NCBI GenBank assembly: GCA_944380305.1
Contig: CALWHF010000015.1
Location: 1 to 41,062 of the forward strand
Direction of reading: 5' to 3'
DNA length: 41,062 nucleotides
From: an uncultured Christensenellaceae bacterium
GTDB taxonomy: Bacteria; Bacillota; Clostridia; Christensenellales; UBA3700
In this document: piece by piece, positions 1 through 6,683 of the stretch
Numbering within the stretch: position 1 is the stretch's first letter
Layout of the letters: each line of letters opens with the position of its first letter
The notes under the pieces: generated by a model
What the model was told of the DNA's origin: nothing
The model's database searches: none
What the model saw: the letters and a program-made list of their open reading frames with translations, nothing else
Position numbers and translations under genes: made by a program

Positions 1-66
1 CTTGGTTACAAAACACCAGCAGATTTGTTTGAACAGGAATTGCAAAAAGTGTTGCACTTGGTTTGA
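1..66 (+). pseudogene. C-terminal end of an IS30-like transposase (cut by window edge)
   Basis: Frame 1 is open from the first base and encodes 21 residues, LGYKTPADLFEQELQKVLHL plus V, followed by TGA. The LGYKTPAxLF stretch is the usual C-terminal signature of IS30-family DDE transposases, where it follows the catalytic domain. Everything upstream lies outside the window, so it cannot be said whether the element is intact. No convincing terminal inverted repeat was identified in the roughly 150 bases downstream. The local DNA is AT-rich compared with the rest of the window, which fits mobile DNA. Confidence 0.6.
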
Positions 67-214
67 CAATTCACCTTGACAACAACCGGTATAATGCAAT
101 AAGAACACTAAAACTTAACTTTATGTAAACAACGTTCGTTAATGTCTAAATTCCCAATATGATCTGCCGCAAAAAATTTATTCGTATCATAACTATCGAA
201 ATATTTGCTATCTA

Positions 215-451
215 TCAATACTCATTGATGACATAATCGCAAACAATATCAATAGGTATGCTATAAGCTAATCCGTACACCGCGTCTCCTTTAATATCTT
301 TAATCCTGAATGTAGTTATCCCGACAAGACATCCGTTTTTATCTAACAACGCGCCTCCGCTGTTGCCTTCTGTTATATTCAATGAACTTTGAATTACCAT
401 ACGAGTTTTATCGTCGTATTTTTGCAATATATCCTCTATCGTATTTTTTAA
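215..451 (-). pseudogene. Fragment of a trypsin-like (S1C, HtrA/DegP-type) serine protease
   Basis: The open frame encodes about 79 residues with the catalytic-serine motif of HtrA-type proteases (NITEGNSGGALLDKNG) and the typical following strands (LVGITTF, then GLAYSIPIDIV). The His and Asp of the triad and any PDZ domain are absent: an in-frame TAA sits at 452-454 upstream and the frame stops at 215 directly after the protease fold. No other frame upstream restores the missing N-terminal half. A TTG at 425-427 could serve as a start but has no good ribosome binding site. It is best read as a decayed remnant next to IS debris; a short expressed protein is possible but would lack the triad. 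Confidence 0.6.
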
Positions 452-454
452 TTA

Positions 455-782
455 TTGAGGATTCTTCTCACATCCTCTGCTTGCATAATAATTTGAATTT
501 AATACATCGCAAGCATGCCGATGCCAAAATCCTGAACTCGGTTTATCCAAGAACGGTTTCCTTAAATCGTCCTTGAAACTTATAATATATCATGATAATG
601 AAATCAATACAAAATCCAAAATGTTGCCGGAATAATACATCATCCGAAAATTTATTAACGGCACCTGATTTTCTCGACAGTTACGGAAGTATATCAAGAT
701 TATTGTGATACACCTACAGCTCGACGCTTGTTGTACTTGTTTTCTTATTTCTTTTTCACGTCAGCGGTATGCACCGCGAAAG
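455..782. other. AT-rich intergenic stretch, no gene supported
   Basis: This region between the protease fragment and the terminator of the dipeptidase gene has only short open frames with no recognisable motif or ribosome binding site. Its AT-rich composition matches the transposase and protease debris to the left rather than the GC-balanced genes to the right. Confidence 0.5.
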
Positions 783-815
783 AAAAAAGAAGGGCTTTTA
801 CTTCCCTTCTTTTTA
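783..815 (-). terminator. Rho-independent terminator of the dipeptidase gene
   Basis: Stem AGAAGGG (788-794) pairs with CCCTTCT (804-810) over a 9-base loop. A-runs on the left and T-runs on the right make it work in either direction. It lies 37 bases past the stop of the minus-strand dipeptidase gene. Confidence 0.75.
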
Positions 816-851
816 TGCAAATACGCGTTTTTCGAAATACTTGTCGCTTTT

Positions 852-2141
852 TTATTTGGAAAACACGGTGCGCTTAAGAGCTTCGTAATAGACGTCATAC
901 ATCTTTTTGAAATCCTCGATCGTCGCGTGCTCGTTCTTCTGATGTATGGTGCTCTCCTGCCACGGGAACATCGGACCGAACGCGACGCCGTGCTCGAGTG
1001 CTCTTGCATACGTCGCGCCGCCTATCGAAAAAGGCTTTGCGTCCGTGCCGACCACCGCGTTGTACGCTCCCAAAAGCCCCTGAACGAGCGGCTCGTTTTC
1101 ATCGACGAAATGCGGGTCGTGGAAATGCTGCGTCGTCACGCTCTTCACTCCTCTCTGCTCCGCGAGTTTTTCTTCTACGCTCTTTCTCATTACGGTATTG
1201 GGATGTCTTACGTCGAGCGTCACTTCGAGAACGTCTCCGTTGACGCGCACTATGCCCGCGTTGCAGGTCAGCGCGCCGCTGTAATCGCTCGCGGCAATGC
1301 CGAGTCCCTTTCCCGTCCAGTCGCAGATCTGCTCTTTCAGCACGGCGTATTCTCCGCCGAAATTCTCCGCAGCATACCCCAGAATGCGCCATACCGCATT
1401 GTCTCCGAGTTCTGGGGTCGAGCCGTGCGCGGGCTTGCCCGTCGCTCTAATATACGTCTTTCCGTCCTTTACCTCTGCGGTCAGCTTGTCTCCCGCGACC
1501 TCTTTGCCCTCTCCTTCGATGACCGCGCTCGCGTCGTCGATGACGATATTCGCGCGTACGCCGCCGTCAAACGAAACGAGGCTTTCGGGCTTTTCGAATC
1601 CTACGAGTATCTGCGCGACGCCTCTCTCGCAGTTTATAACGGGAAAATCGCCGTCGGGAGAAAATCCCGTAACGGGCTTTTCCTCTTTTTCCATATACCT
1701 TTCTATACATTTCCAGCCCGTTTCCTCGTTGCCTCCGAAGATAAAACGCAGCCTGTACTGAGGTTTGTATCCCTCTTCGAGCAGCTGAAAAGCCGCATAC
1801 ATACAGCAGATCATCGGGCCTTTGTCGTCCAGCACGCCTCTGCCGTAAATCTTGCCGTCTTTTATCTCTCCGAGCGGATCCGCGTCCCATTTTCCTTCAT
1901 AAGGTACGGTATCGACGTGCCCGAGAACACCGAACAGATCGCCTTCTCCCGTCTCGGCATAGACGTAATATCCGTCGCCGTAACAGGTCCTGAAACCGTG
2001 CTCCTCGGCTTTTTCCTGCACGAAACGCAGACACTTGGCGACTCCTTCGCCGAAAGGACTTTCCTCGCACGGCTTGCCCTGAACGCTGTCGTACGACAGC
2101 ATCTTCATCGTCGCGTCGAGAGCTTTGTCAAAAAGATACAT
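852..2141 (-). CDS. pepV: M20-family metallopeptidase, PepV-like dipeptidase
   Basis: A 429-residue cytoplasmic protein of the M20 dipeptidase family (PepV/Sapep), two-zinc enzymes that split dipeptides and some related amides. Visible metal-site motifs, in order, are GHVDTVP (His75, Asp77), GRGVLDDKGP (the bridging Asp near 105-106), GGNEETGW (Glu139, Glu140, general base and ligand) and FSPDGDFPVI. The lid or dimerisation domain follows, and a late C-terminal His (STIHQKNE) is in the expected place. Length is slightly below typical PepV (about 465). Start: ATG at 2141, preceded by AGGTGA at 5 bases. No signal peptide. It is monocistronic, between a terminator on each side. The exact peptide substrate cannot be read from sequence. 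Confidence 0.88.
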   Translation of the reverse strand: MYLFDKALDATMKMLSYDSVQGKPCEESPFGEGVAKCLRFVQEKAEEHGFRTCYGDGYYVYAETGEGDLFGVLGHVDTVPYEGKWDADPLGEIKDGKIYGRGVLDDKGPMICCMYAAFQLLEEGYKPQYRLRFIFGGNEETGWKCIERYMEKEEKPVTGFSPDGDFPVINCERGVAQILVGFEKPESLVSFDGGVRANIVIDDASAVIEGEGKEVAGDKLTAEVKDGKTYIRATGKPAHGSTPELGDNAVWRILGYAAENFGGEYAVLKEQICDWTGKGLGIAASDYSGALTCNAGIVRVNGDVLEVTLDVRHPNTVMRKSVEEKLAEQRGVKSVTTQHFHDPHFVDENEPLVQGLLGAYNAVVGTDAKPFSIGGATYARALEHGVAFGPMFPWQESTIHQKNEHATIEDFKKMYDVYYEALKRTVFSK

Positions 2142-2173
2142 AACTTCACCTCGAAAAATCGTTCAATTAATAT

Positions 2174-2203
2174 AATATACCAAAAACGGCGAAAACGCTA
2201 CAA
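2174..2203 (-). promoter_or_regulatory. Probable sigma-A promoter for the dipeptidase gene
   Basis: On the minus strand TTGTAG (2198-2203) and TATATT (2174-2179) are 18 bases apart, about 35 bases before the ATG at 2141. The -35 matches consensus at 4 of 6 positions. Confidence 0.45.
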
Positions 2204-2232
2204 TACCCTCGATAAATTATTTTTCGGACAAT

Positions 2233-2255
2233 AAAAAAACCGTCCTCCGGACGGT
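2233..2255 (-). terminator. Terminator after the XRE regulator gene
   Basis: Seven-base stem ACCGTCC/GGACGGT with a 3-base loop. On the minus strand it is followed by seven T residues. It isolates the regulator gene from the dipeptidase gene downstream. Confidence 0.75.
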
Positions 2256-2273
2256 CATATAATCCTGTGCTAT

Positions 2274-2293
2274 GCGTTTTGCGCGCAAAACGC
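2274..2293. repeat. Perfect 20-bp palindrome GCGTTTTGCGCGCAAAACGC
   Basis: Exact palindrome with no spacer, lying between the stop of the XRE gene (2313) and its terminator (2255). It could form part of the 3' UTR structure or be a protein-binding site. Confidence 0.6.
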
Positions 2294-2312
2294 TGCGGCG
2301 CGTTATCTCGCC

Positions 2313-2519
2313 TTATATCTCGGTTATGCCAAGAAGGTAGTCAACCGACACGTTGTAATATTCCGCAATCTTGCACAACGTCTCGAGAGAGGGCTGCCCT
2401 GTCCCCAGTTCGTAGCGGGAATAGGATTGTTGCTTGACGTTGAGTATCTGCGACAGTTCTCTTTGCGTGACGTGGTTCTGCGTGCGGAGCTCTTTTATTC
2501 TTTCTGCAAAAATATCCAT
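2313..2519 (-). CDS. Small XRE-family helix-turn-helix regulator
   Basis: A 68-residue protein that is almost entirely one XRE (Cro/C1-type) DNA-binding domain. RIKELRTQNHVTQRELSQILNV forms helices 1-3, SYSRYELGTGQPSLETL the recognition helix region, and IAEYYNVSVDYLLG the classic last helices. It is therefore a stand-alone regulator with no effector domain. An upstream GTG at 2528 is in frame, but AAAGGTGG lies directly over it. The ATG at 2519 has that sequence as a ribosome binding site about 5 bases away, so 2519 is chosen. It has its own terminator and a promoter-like pair upstream. The target is unknown; the 14-bp palindrome just upstream of its promoter is a candidate. Confidence 0.82.
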   Translation of the reverse strand: MDIFAERIKELRTQNHVTQRELSQILNVKQQSYSRYELGTGQPSLETLCKIAEYYNVSVDYLLGITEI

Positions 2520-2648
2520 TTCGTCCACCTTTCTTTAATTGAATTTTAACCTACTTTTGCCGCACTTCTCCCGCCTACAACGCTTTGCTGTTGCATTGAA
2601 GTCTTTTTTTCCTGTACTTCCTTTCTTTATTATTTTTTTCACTTATAT

Positions 2649-2676
2649 TTTATAAATATTCAAGGCTTTTTTTCAA
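2649..2676 (-). promoter_or_regulatory. Possible promoter of the XRE regulator gene
   Basis: Minus-strand TTGAAA (2671-2676) and TATAAA (2649-2654) with a 16-base spacer, in an AT-rich stretch 130 bases upstream of the start. Confidence 0.45.
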
Positions 2677-2690
2677 CACCTTTCACGATA

Positions 2691-2704
2691 AGACGTATAC
2701 GTCT
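2691..2704. promoter_or_regulatory. 14-bp palindrome AGACGTATACGTCT, possible operator
   Basis: A perfect palindrome whose inner arms continue imperfectly outward (ATAAG on the left, CTTAT on the right, offset by one base). It lies 15 bases upstream of the proposed XRE promoter, in the divergent region shared with gltX. A dimeric regulator such as the XRE protein could bind here; this is inference. Confidence 0.4.
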
Positions 2705-3037
2705 CTTATTCGTCTGTGCTCTGCAGTAACATTGGGTCAGCTGCATATTATAACCGAAAAATGTATATTTTGCCTTCTTATATTAAACAATTTTCAGACG
2801 GTTTTTATTGATGCGTGCAATACGACAATGTTCGCCAGTACAACGTCTTCCTTTCCCGTATCCGATCCTCTCCAGCCGTTTTCGCCCGCACTTTCCCGCC
2901 CGTTTGCCGTGCGCCACGGAAACACACGCGCGTTTGAGGATTTTTGTCTTTTTTTTATAGTCTTTTCTCCGTCTTTGTGATAAGATGTAATAAGAAAATC
3001 ACCGCGACGCTATCGCGCGTTTATTATAGGAGCTTTT
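2705..3037. other. Intergenic region before gltX
   Basis: About 330 bases without a convincing gene. An 82-codon plus-strand frame (2732-2980) has no motif, no ribosome binding site and low-complexity composition. No T-box-like conserved element was recognised before gltX. The last 60 bases before gltX are T-rich and probably contain its promoter, but no clear -35/-10 pair stands out. Confidence 0.4.
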
Positions 3038-4495
3038 ATGGAAGAAAAGGTAAGAACAAGATTCGCCCCGTCTCCTACGGGATTTATGCATATAGGCAAC
3101 CTGCGTACCTGTCTTTACGCATACCTGTTCGCGAAACAGCACGGAGGAGATTTCGTTCTCCGTATCGAAGATACCGACAGGGAGCGTTTCGTAGAAGGCG
3201 CGACCGAACTGATATACCGTACGCTCAAAACGGCGGGCATCGAGCACGACGAAGGTCCCGACAAGGACAAGGGTCTCGGCCCCTACGTTCAGAGCGAACG
3301 CAAGTCCATATATATGGAATACGCAAAAAAACTCGTCGAACTGGGCGGTGCGTACTACTGTTTCTGCACTAAAGAGAGGCTCGCTACTCTCGGCGGCGAC
3401 AACGAGGCGGGCGTGCATAAGTATGACAAACATTGTCTGTCTCTGTCCAAAGAAGAGGTCGAAGCGAAACTCGCCGCAGGCGAGCCGTACGTCATACGTC
3501 AGAACGTACCTGCCGAGGGCGTCAGCGAATACGACGACCTGGTTTTCGGTCATATCAGCGTGCCCAATGCGGATATGGAGGACAATATCCTGATAAAATC
3601 CGACGGCATGCCGACCTATAACTTCGCCAACGTCGTGGACGACCACCTGATGAAGATAAATTACGTCATACGCGGCGTCGAATATCTTTCCAGCACTCCG
3701 AAGTACAACCTGATGTACGACGCTTTCGGCTGGGAAAGACCTCACTATATGCACCTTTCCCCGATAATGAAAGACGCTCAGCACAAGCTCAGCAAACGCT
3801 ACGGCGACGCGAATTTCGAGGATTTCCTCGCAAAAGGCTATCTGCCCGAGGCGATAGTCAACTATATCGCTTTGCTCGGCTGGAGCCCCAAGAACAACGA
3901 CGAAAAACTGTCCATGCAAGAGCTTATCGAGCAATTCAGCGTGGACGGCATTTCCAAATCGCCCAGCATCTTCGACGAGGCGAAAATGCGCTGGCTCAAC
4001 GGCAGATATATCAAGGAGCTGACACCCACGCAGTTCGTGGAAAAGGCGCGCTCTTTCCTCGACGCAAGTGCGGTCAACGGAAAATTCGATTACGAAAAAA
4101 TAGCAAAGCTGCTCATCCCCCGCGTCGAGACCTTCGGAGAGATTGCCGAAAAGGTAGAACCGCTCGGAAGTTTCGGAGCGTACGACCCGACGATGTTCGA
4201 GCATAAAAAGATGAAGATCACGATGCCTCTCGCTCTCTCTTCTCTGCTCGCCTGCCGCGAAGTTCTCCCTTCGGTAGACGAATGGACGGACGAGAAACTC
4301 AAAGAAGTGCTCAACGCGCTCGCCGAAAAACTAGGAGTAAAGACGGGTCAGGTATTCCTGCCTCTGAGACTTGCGATCACGGGCGCGGCTACCACCCCTG
4401 GCGGCGCGACCGAAATGGCGGAGCTTTTCGGCAAAGACGAATCTCTCAGAAGGCTCGACTTCTCGATAGAACTGCTCGAAAAGGCGTTGCAATGA
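3038..4495 (+). CDS. gltX: Glutamate--tRNA ligase
   Basis: A 485-residue class I aminoacyl-tRNA synthetase that charges tRNA-Glu (and, in many Bacillota, also tRNA-Gln before amidation). The HIGH motif appears as FAPSPTGFMHIGN (HIGN at residues 18-21) and the KMSKS motif as HKLSKRYG (Lys250-Arg254). Between them lie the expected ENILIKSDGMPTYNFANVVDDH-type glutamate-binding segments, and the C-terminal part is the helical anticodon-binding domain. Length is normal for the family. Start: ATG at 3038 with AGGAG 7 bases upstream. The stop overlaps the trmL start (ATGA), so the two tRNA-related genes are translationally coupled. Confidence 0.96.
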   Translation: MEEKVRTRFAPSPTGFMHIGNLRTCLYAYLFAKQHGGDFVLRIEDTDRERFVEGATELIYRTLKTAGIEHDEGPDKDKGLGPYVQSERKSIYMEYAKKLVELGGAYYCFCTKERLATLGGDNEAGVHKYDKHCLSLSKEEVEAKLAAGEPYVIRQNVPAEGVSEYDDLVFGHISVPNADMEDNILIKSDGMPTYNFANVVDDHLMKINYVIRGVEYLSSTPKYNLMYDAFGWERPHYMHLSPIMKDAQHKLSKRYGDANFEDFLAKGYLPEAIVNYIALLGWSPKNNDEKLSMQELIEQFSVDGISKSPSIFDEAKMRWLNGRYIKELTPTQFVEKARSFLDASAVNGKFDYEKIAKLLIPRVETFGEIAEKVEPLGSFGAYDPTMFEHKKMKITMPLALSSLLACREVLPSVDEWTDEKLKEVLNALAEKLGVKTGQVFLPLRLAITGAATTPGGATEMAELFGKDESLRRLDFSIELLEKALQ

Positions 4496-5040
4496 TAAAC
4501 GTAGTTCTGGTCAATCCCGAGATTCCCAACAATACTGGCAACATCGTTCGCACCTGCGCCGCGACGGGCGCGGTGCTCCACGTCATCGAACCGTGCGGCT
4601 TCAGCTGGGAAGACAAGTATCTCAAGCGCAGCGGACTGGACTACTGGGAAATCGCCGACGTAAAACGATACCCGAATATGGACGCTTTCCTCAAAGCTAA
4701 CTTCGGAGATAAAGCGAAAAGCGGAGAAACCGAAGGGCTCGCGGTACGCGCGACCGCAGAAAGCACCGACGTGCAGATGCTCTTCGCCTCGACGAAATCC
4801 GCTCGCAATTTCACTCGCGTCGAATACGACAAAGACTGCTTCGTTTTCTTCGGCAGAGAGACCAAGGGACTTCCCGAAGAACTGCTGCACGAAAACTACG
4901 AGAAATGCGTGCGCATACCTATGCGCGCGAACGCACGCTCCCTCAACCTCGCCAACAGCGTCGCGATAATAGTCTACGAATATCTGCGACAACACGACTA
5001 CGAAGGTCTCAGGGAAGAAGGAAAACTGACACAGTACTGA
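4492..5040 (+). CDS. trmL: tRNA (cytidine/uridine-34 2'-O)-methyltransferase, TrmL-type SPOUT enzyme
   Basis: A 182-residue SPOUT (trefoil-knot) methyltransferase. The three SpoU motifs are visible: NPEIPNNTGNIVRTC near the N-terminus, FVFFGRETKGLPEE in the middle, and IPMRANARSLNLANSVAII forming the knot that binds S-adenosylmethionine. The short length without an extra RNA-binding domain and the N-terminal MINVVLVNPEIPNN are typical of TrmL, which methylates the wobble base of certain tRNA-Leu species. The start is the ATG at 4492, inside the gltX stop (ATGA). An upstream in-frame extension lies within gltX and is not real. A bidirectional terminator follows directly. Confidence 0.9.
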   Translation: MINVVLVNPEIPNNTGNIVRTCAATGAVLHVIEPCGFSWEDKYLKRSGLDYWEIADVKRYPNMDAFLKANFGDKAKSGETEGLAVRATAESTDVQMLFASTKSARNFTRVEYDKDCFVFFGRETKGLPEELLHENYEKCVRIPMRANARSLNLANSVAIIVYEYLRQHDYEGLREEGKLTQY

Positions 5041-5070
5041 AAAACCTCCCCTAAGGAGGTTTTTCTTTTT
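5041..5070. terminator. Bidirectional terminator between trmL and the toxin gene
   Basis: Nine-base stem AAAACCTCC (5041-5049)/GGAGGTTTT (5055-5063), loop CCTAA, then further T residues. A- and T-runs on both sides let it serve trmL (plus) and the toxin-antitoxin operon (minus). Confidence 0.85.
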
Positions 5071-5080
5071 ATCGTTTCTT

Positions 5081-5125
5081 CTACTCTAAATATTTTTTTA
5101 CCCACCCGTGTTCGTCTGACACGAT
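5081..5125 (-). pseudogene. Displaced 3' end of the zeta-like toxin gene
   Basis: Fifteen codons, IVSDEHGWVKKYLE plus TAG, lie just beyond the left inverted repeat of the 273-bp element. If the element and one TATA copy are removed in silico, the toxin frame reads ...KMFGNVY then IVSDEHGWVKKYLE and stops 18 bases from the terminator stem. That gives a 199-residue protein. In the present sequence these codons are cut off from the toxin gene. A 66-codon open frame (5081-5281) runs through them into the element but has no recognisable start. Confidence 0.65.
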
Positions 5126-5130
5126 ATATA

Positions 5131-5403
5131 CCAGACCAGAATAATACGAACAAGGTTTTAAGCGGCATATTTCCGTCGCTACTGCGTTAAATGCCTTGAT
5201 AATATGTATAATATTACCTGCGGCATTTGCCTTGTATCGACAAAAATTTGTCTGCTTAAAACTGCATGCACCCTCAGGCAACGATTTTTATAGTGTGTTT
5301 CAGCGAGGTGAGCGCAGATAATATTGTGATATTTTCAAGCGAGCATTGCTGAAAAACGCATAAAAGGCGCGCCTCAGGGCTGGTTCGTATTATTCTGGTC
5401 TGG
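5131..5403. mobile_element. 273-bp MITE-like element with 21-bp perfect terminal inverted repeats
   Basis: Positions 5131-5151 and 5383-5403 are exact reverse complements, beginning CCAGACCAGAATAATACG. Each end is flanked outside by TATA (5127-5130 and 5404-5407), which fits a 4-bp target duplication and extends the apparent inverted repeat to 25 bp. The 231-bp interior has no transposase and no motif-bearing open frame. It sits inside the 3' end of the zeta-like toxin gene, and its removal with one TATA copy restores a continuous frame. The size, termini and lack of coding capacity suggest a non-autonomous miniature element mobilised in trans. The transposase family is not identified. Confidence 0.7.
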
Positions 5404-5957
5404 TATACGTTGCCGAACATCTTGACCGCACAGGTCTTTGCGAGCTCTCCTTCGGTCGAGTTGTCTCGGATCTCGGCGGTGTCGGCTATATCGACCGCCT
5501 TTTTCAGCAACGCAAGACTGCGGTAATATCTGGACCTTATCTTTTCCTCGTTCACGTTGTGTCCGCCCTGCCGCACCCTTTTCTTTACCCTGGCTACGTT
5601 TATATCTGGAGAATCGGTTGCGACGTATATCAGCCTGACGTTATATCCCGCTTTTTTCGCCTTTTTCATAAACGCCAGATGCGATTCGTGACAAAACACC
5701 GTTTCGGTAATGAAAGATATTCCTTTCTCTAAAAATTCGTTTCTCTTTTCGAGTACGATATTCTTCGCAAGTGCCGCCGCATTAGTCCGGTCTGTATCGG
5801 GATCTTTTTTCATAAGCTGAAGGCATACGTCATCAGGACAAAGATATGCAGGCTTAACCCCTATCTTATCGTAATAACCGAATGCTTGTTCCACGGACGA
5901 GCTTTTTCCGCTGCCGTTGGGACCCGCAATAACACACGGATATTTCTCTTCAGACAT
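5274..5957 (-). CDS. Zeta/PezT-like P-loop kinase toxin with element-derived C-terminal tail
   Basis: A 227-residue zeta-toxin-like kinase; characterised family members phosphorylate UDP-N-acetylglucosamine or related substrates and block peptidoglycan synthesis. Seen: Walker A AGPNGSGKSS (residues 11-20), CPDDV after strand 2, FITETVF in the middle, and a basic segment RVKKRVRQGGHNVNEEKI typical of the lid. The start is the ATG at 5957, preceded by a strong GGAGG; an in-frame upstream extension of 35 codons is poor. After residue 185 (GNVY) the frame enters the 273-bp inserted element and picks up a foreign 42-residue tail in place of the predicted native 14 residues. The kinase core is intact, so it may still be active; this is unknown. 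It lies 37 bases after the antitoxin-like gene. Confidence 0.75.
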   Translation of the reverse strand: MSEEKYPCVIAGPNGSGKSSSVEQAFGYYDKIGVKPAYLCPDDVCLQLMKKDPDTDRTNAAALAKNIVLEKRNEFLEKGISFITETVFCHESHLAFMKKAKKAGYNVRLIYVATDSPDINVARVKKRVRQGGHNVNEEKIRSRYYRSLALLKKAVDIADTAEIRDNSTEGELAKTCAVKMFGNVYQTRIIRTSPEARLLCVFQQCSLENITILSALTSLKHTIKIVA

Positions 5958-5994
5958 CTGTTCCCCCCCTCCGTCTGTCCGTAAATGATCGAAG

Positions 5995-6459
5995 TCAGAT
6001 CGTCGTTTTCGCTTTCGCTTTTTTAATATCTTCGTCCGTAATTTCATAATGAACTTTGTCAAGAAATTTTTGCGTTTCCTTGTAGTCCTTATTAAGATTC
6101 AAAGGACCGAAAAGCGACTCTTCGTCTATTCTTATCTTAACTAATAGCTCTTTTCCTTTTGCTTTTTCTATGGTAACGTTTTTTGCGATTTGCGTAAGAT
6201 ACTCTGCCAATGTCGTATCGATCCCGTTATAATTCACGTCATTTTTTTTCTCTCTTTCTCCGAAGAGCCCCGATACGTTTTTGAGCTTTCCCATCATTCG
6301 CCTTGACGGGACACTGTCCCCGTACAGCCATTTCTTTGCTGTGGAAATACTCACGTCTGCTTTTTCGGCAAACTCCTTAACGGTATAATTGTTGTCTTCG
6401 AGATATTTGCTTATATTATCTTTAATATTCGCATTCTCGCGTTCAACGGTAACATCCAT
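5995..6459 (-). CDS. HTH antitoxin-like protein (PezA-like) paired with the zeta-like toxin
   Basis: A 154-residue protein with an N-terminal helix-turn-helix (NISKYLEDNNYTVKEFAEKADVSISTAKKWLYGDSVPS) followed by a charged alpha-helical C-terminal half with no enzyme motif. The order, an HTH protein of this size directly upstream of a zeta-like kinase, is that of PezAT. There the N-terminal domain represses the operon and the C-terminal part neutralises the toxin. Family membership of the C-terminal half is inferred from context, not from a motif. Start: ATG at 6459 with GGAGGTG 6 bases upstream; an upstream in-frame start has no such site. Both genes share a strong promoter with repeated TTTATACT boxes. 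Confidence 0.72.
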   Translation of the reverse strand: MDVTVERENANIKDNISKYLEDNNYTVKEFAEKADVSISTAKKWLYGDSVPSRRMMGKLKNVSGLFGEREKKNDVNYNGIDTTLAEYLTQIAKNVTIEKAKGKELLVKIRIDEESLFGPLNLNKDYKETQKFLDKVHYEITDEDIKKAKAKTTI

Positions 6460-6481
6460 TTTATTCACCTCCTGTAAACAT

Positions 6482-6510
6482 AGTATAAACCATTTGATAA
6501 AAATGTTCAA
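6482..6510 (-). promoter_or_regulatory. Promoter of the toxin-antitoxin operon
   Basis: Minus-strand TTGAAC (6505-6510), 17-base spacer, TATACT (6482-6487), 23 bases upstream of the antitoxin start codon. Confidence 0.75.
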
Positions 6511-6556
6511 TACTTTGTAGCATAATTTATACTTTTTTATATTATTTTATACTTTT
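6482..6556. promoter_or_regulatory. Repeated TTTATACT boxes around the toxin-antitoxin promoter
   Basis: TTTATACTTTT occurs twice in direct orientation 20 bases apart (6526-6536, 6546-6556). TTTATACT occurs once in inverted orientation over the -10 element (6482-6489). Spacing of two helical turns and overlap with the promoter fit operators of the HTH antitoxin; this is inference. Confidence 0.4.
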
Positions 6557-6623
6557 ATATACGTTATTCCGTAACGCTTTGCCCCGTATTTCTTTTCCTG
6601 ATATTAATTTAATTATAAAAACA

Positions 6624-6652
6624 TTGCTAAAAAACCTTTTTGCGGATATAAT
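6624..6652 (+). promoter_or_regulatory. Promoter of the SIS-domain gene
   Basis: TTGCTA (6624-6629), 17-base spacer, perfect TATAAT (6647-6652), 31 bases upstream of the chosen ATG. Confidence 0.75.
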
Positions 6653-6683
6653 ATAAGAGAACTATTTTATGAGAGGTGCAATC

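Noticed and set aside
705..2234. Long plus-strand open frame over the dipeptidase gene
   Set aside because: It is the antisense shadow of a well-supported M20 gene, has no motif and an Arg-rich composition typical of antisense frames.
2732..2980. 82-codon plus-strand frame before gltX
   Set aside because: No ribosome binding site, no recognisable domain, and poor composition; treated as intergenic.
5131..5405. Reading the inserted element as a Tc1/IS630-type MITE with a 2-bp TA duplication
   Set aside because: TA does flank the termini, but removing the element with only one TA does not restore the toxin frame, whereas a 4-bp TATA duplication does; the family is left open.
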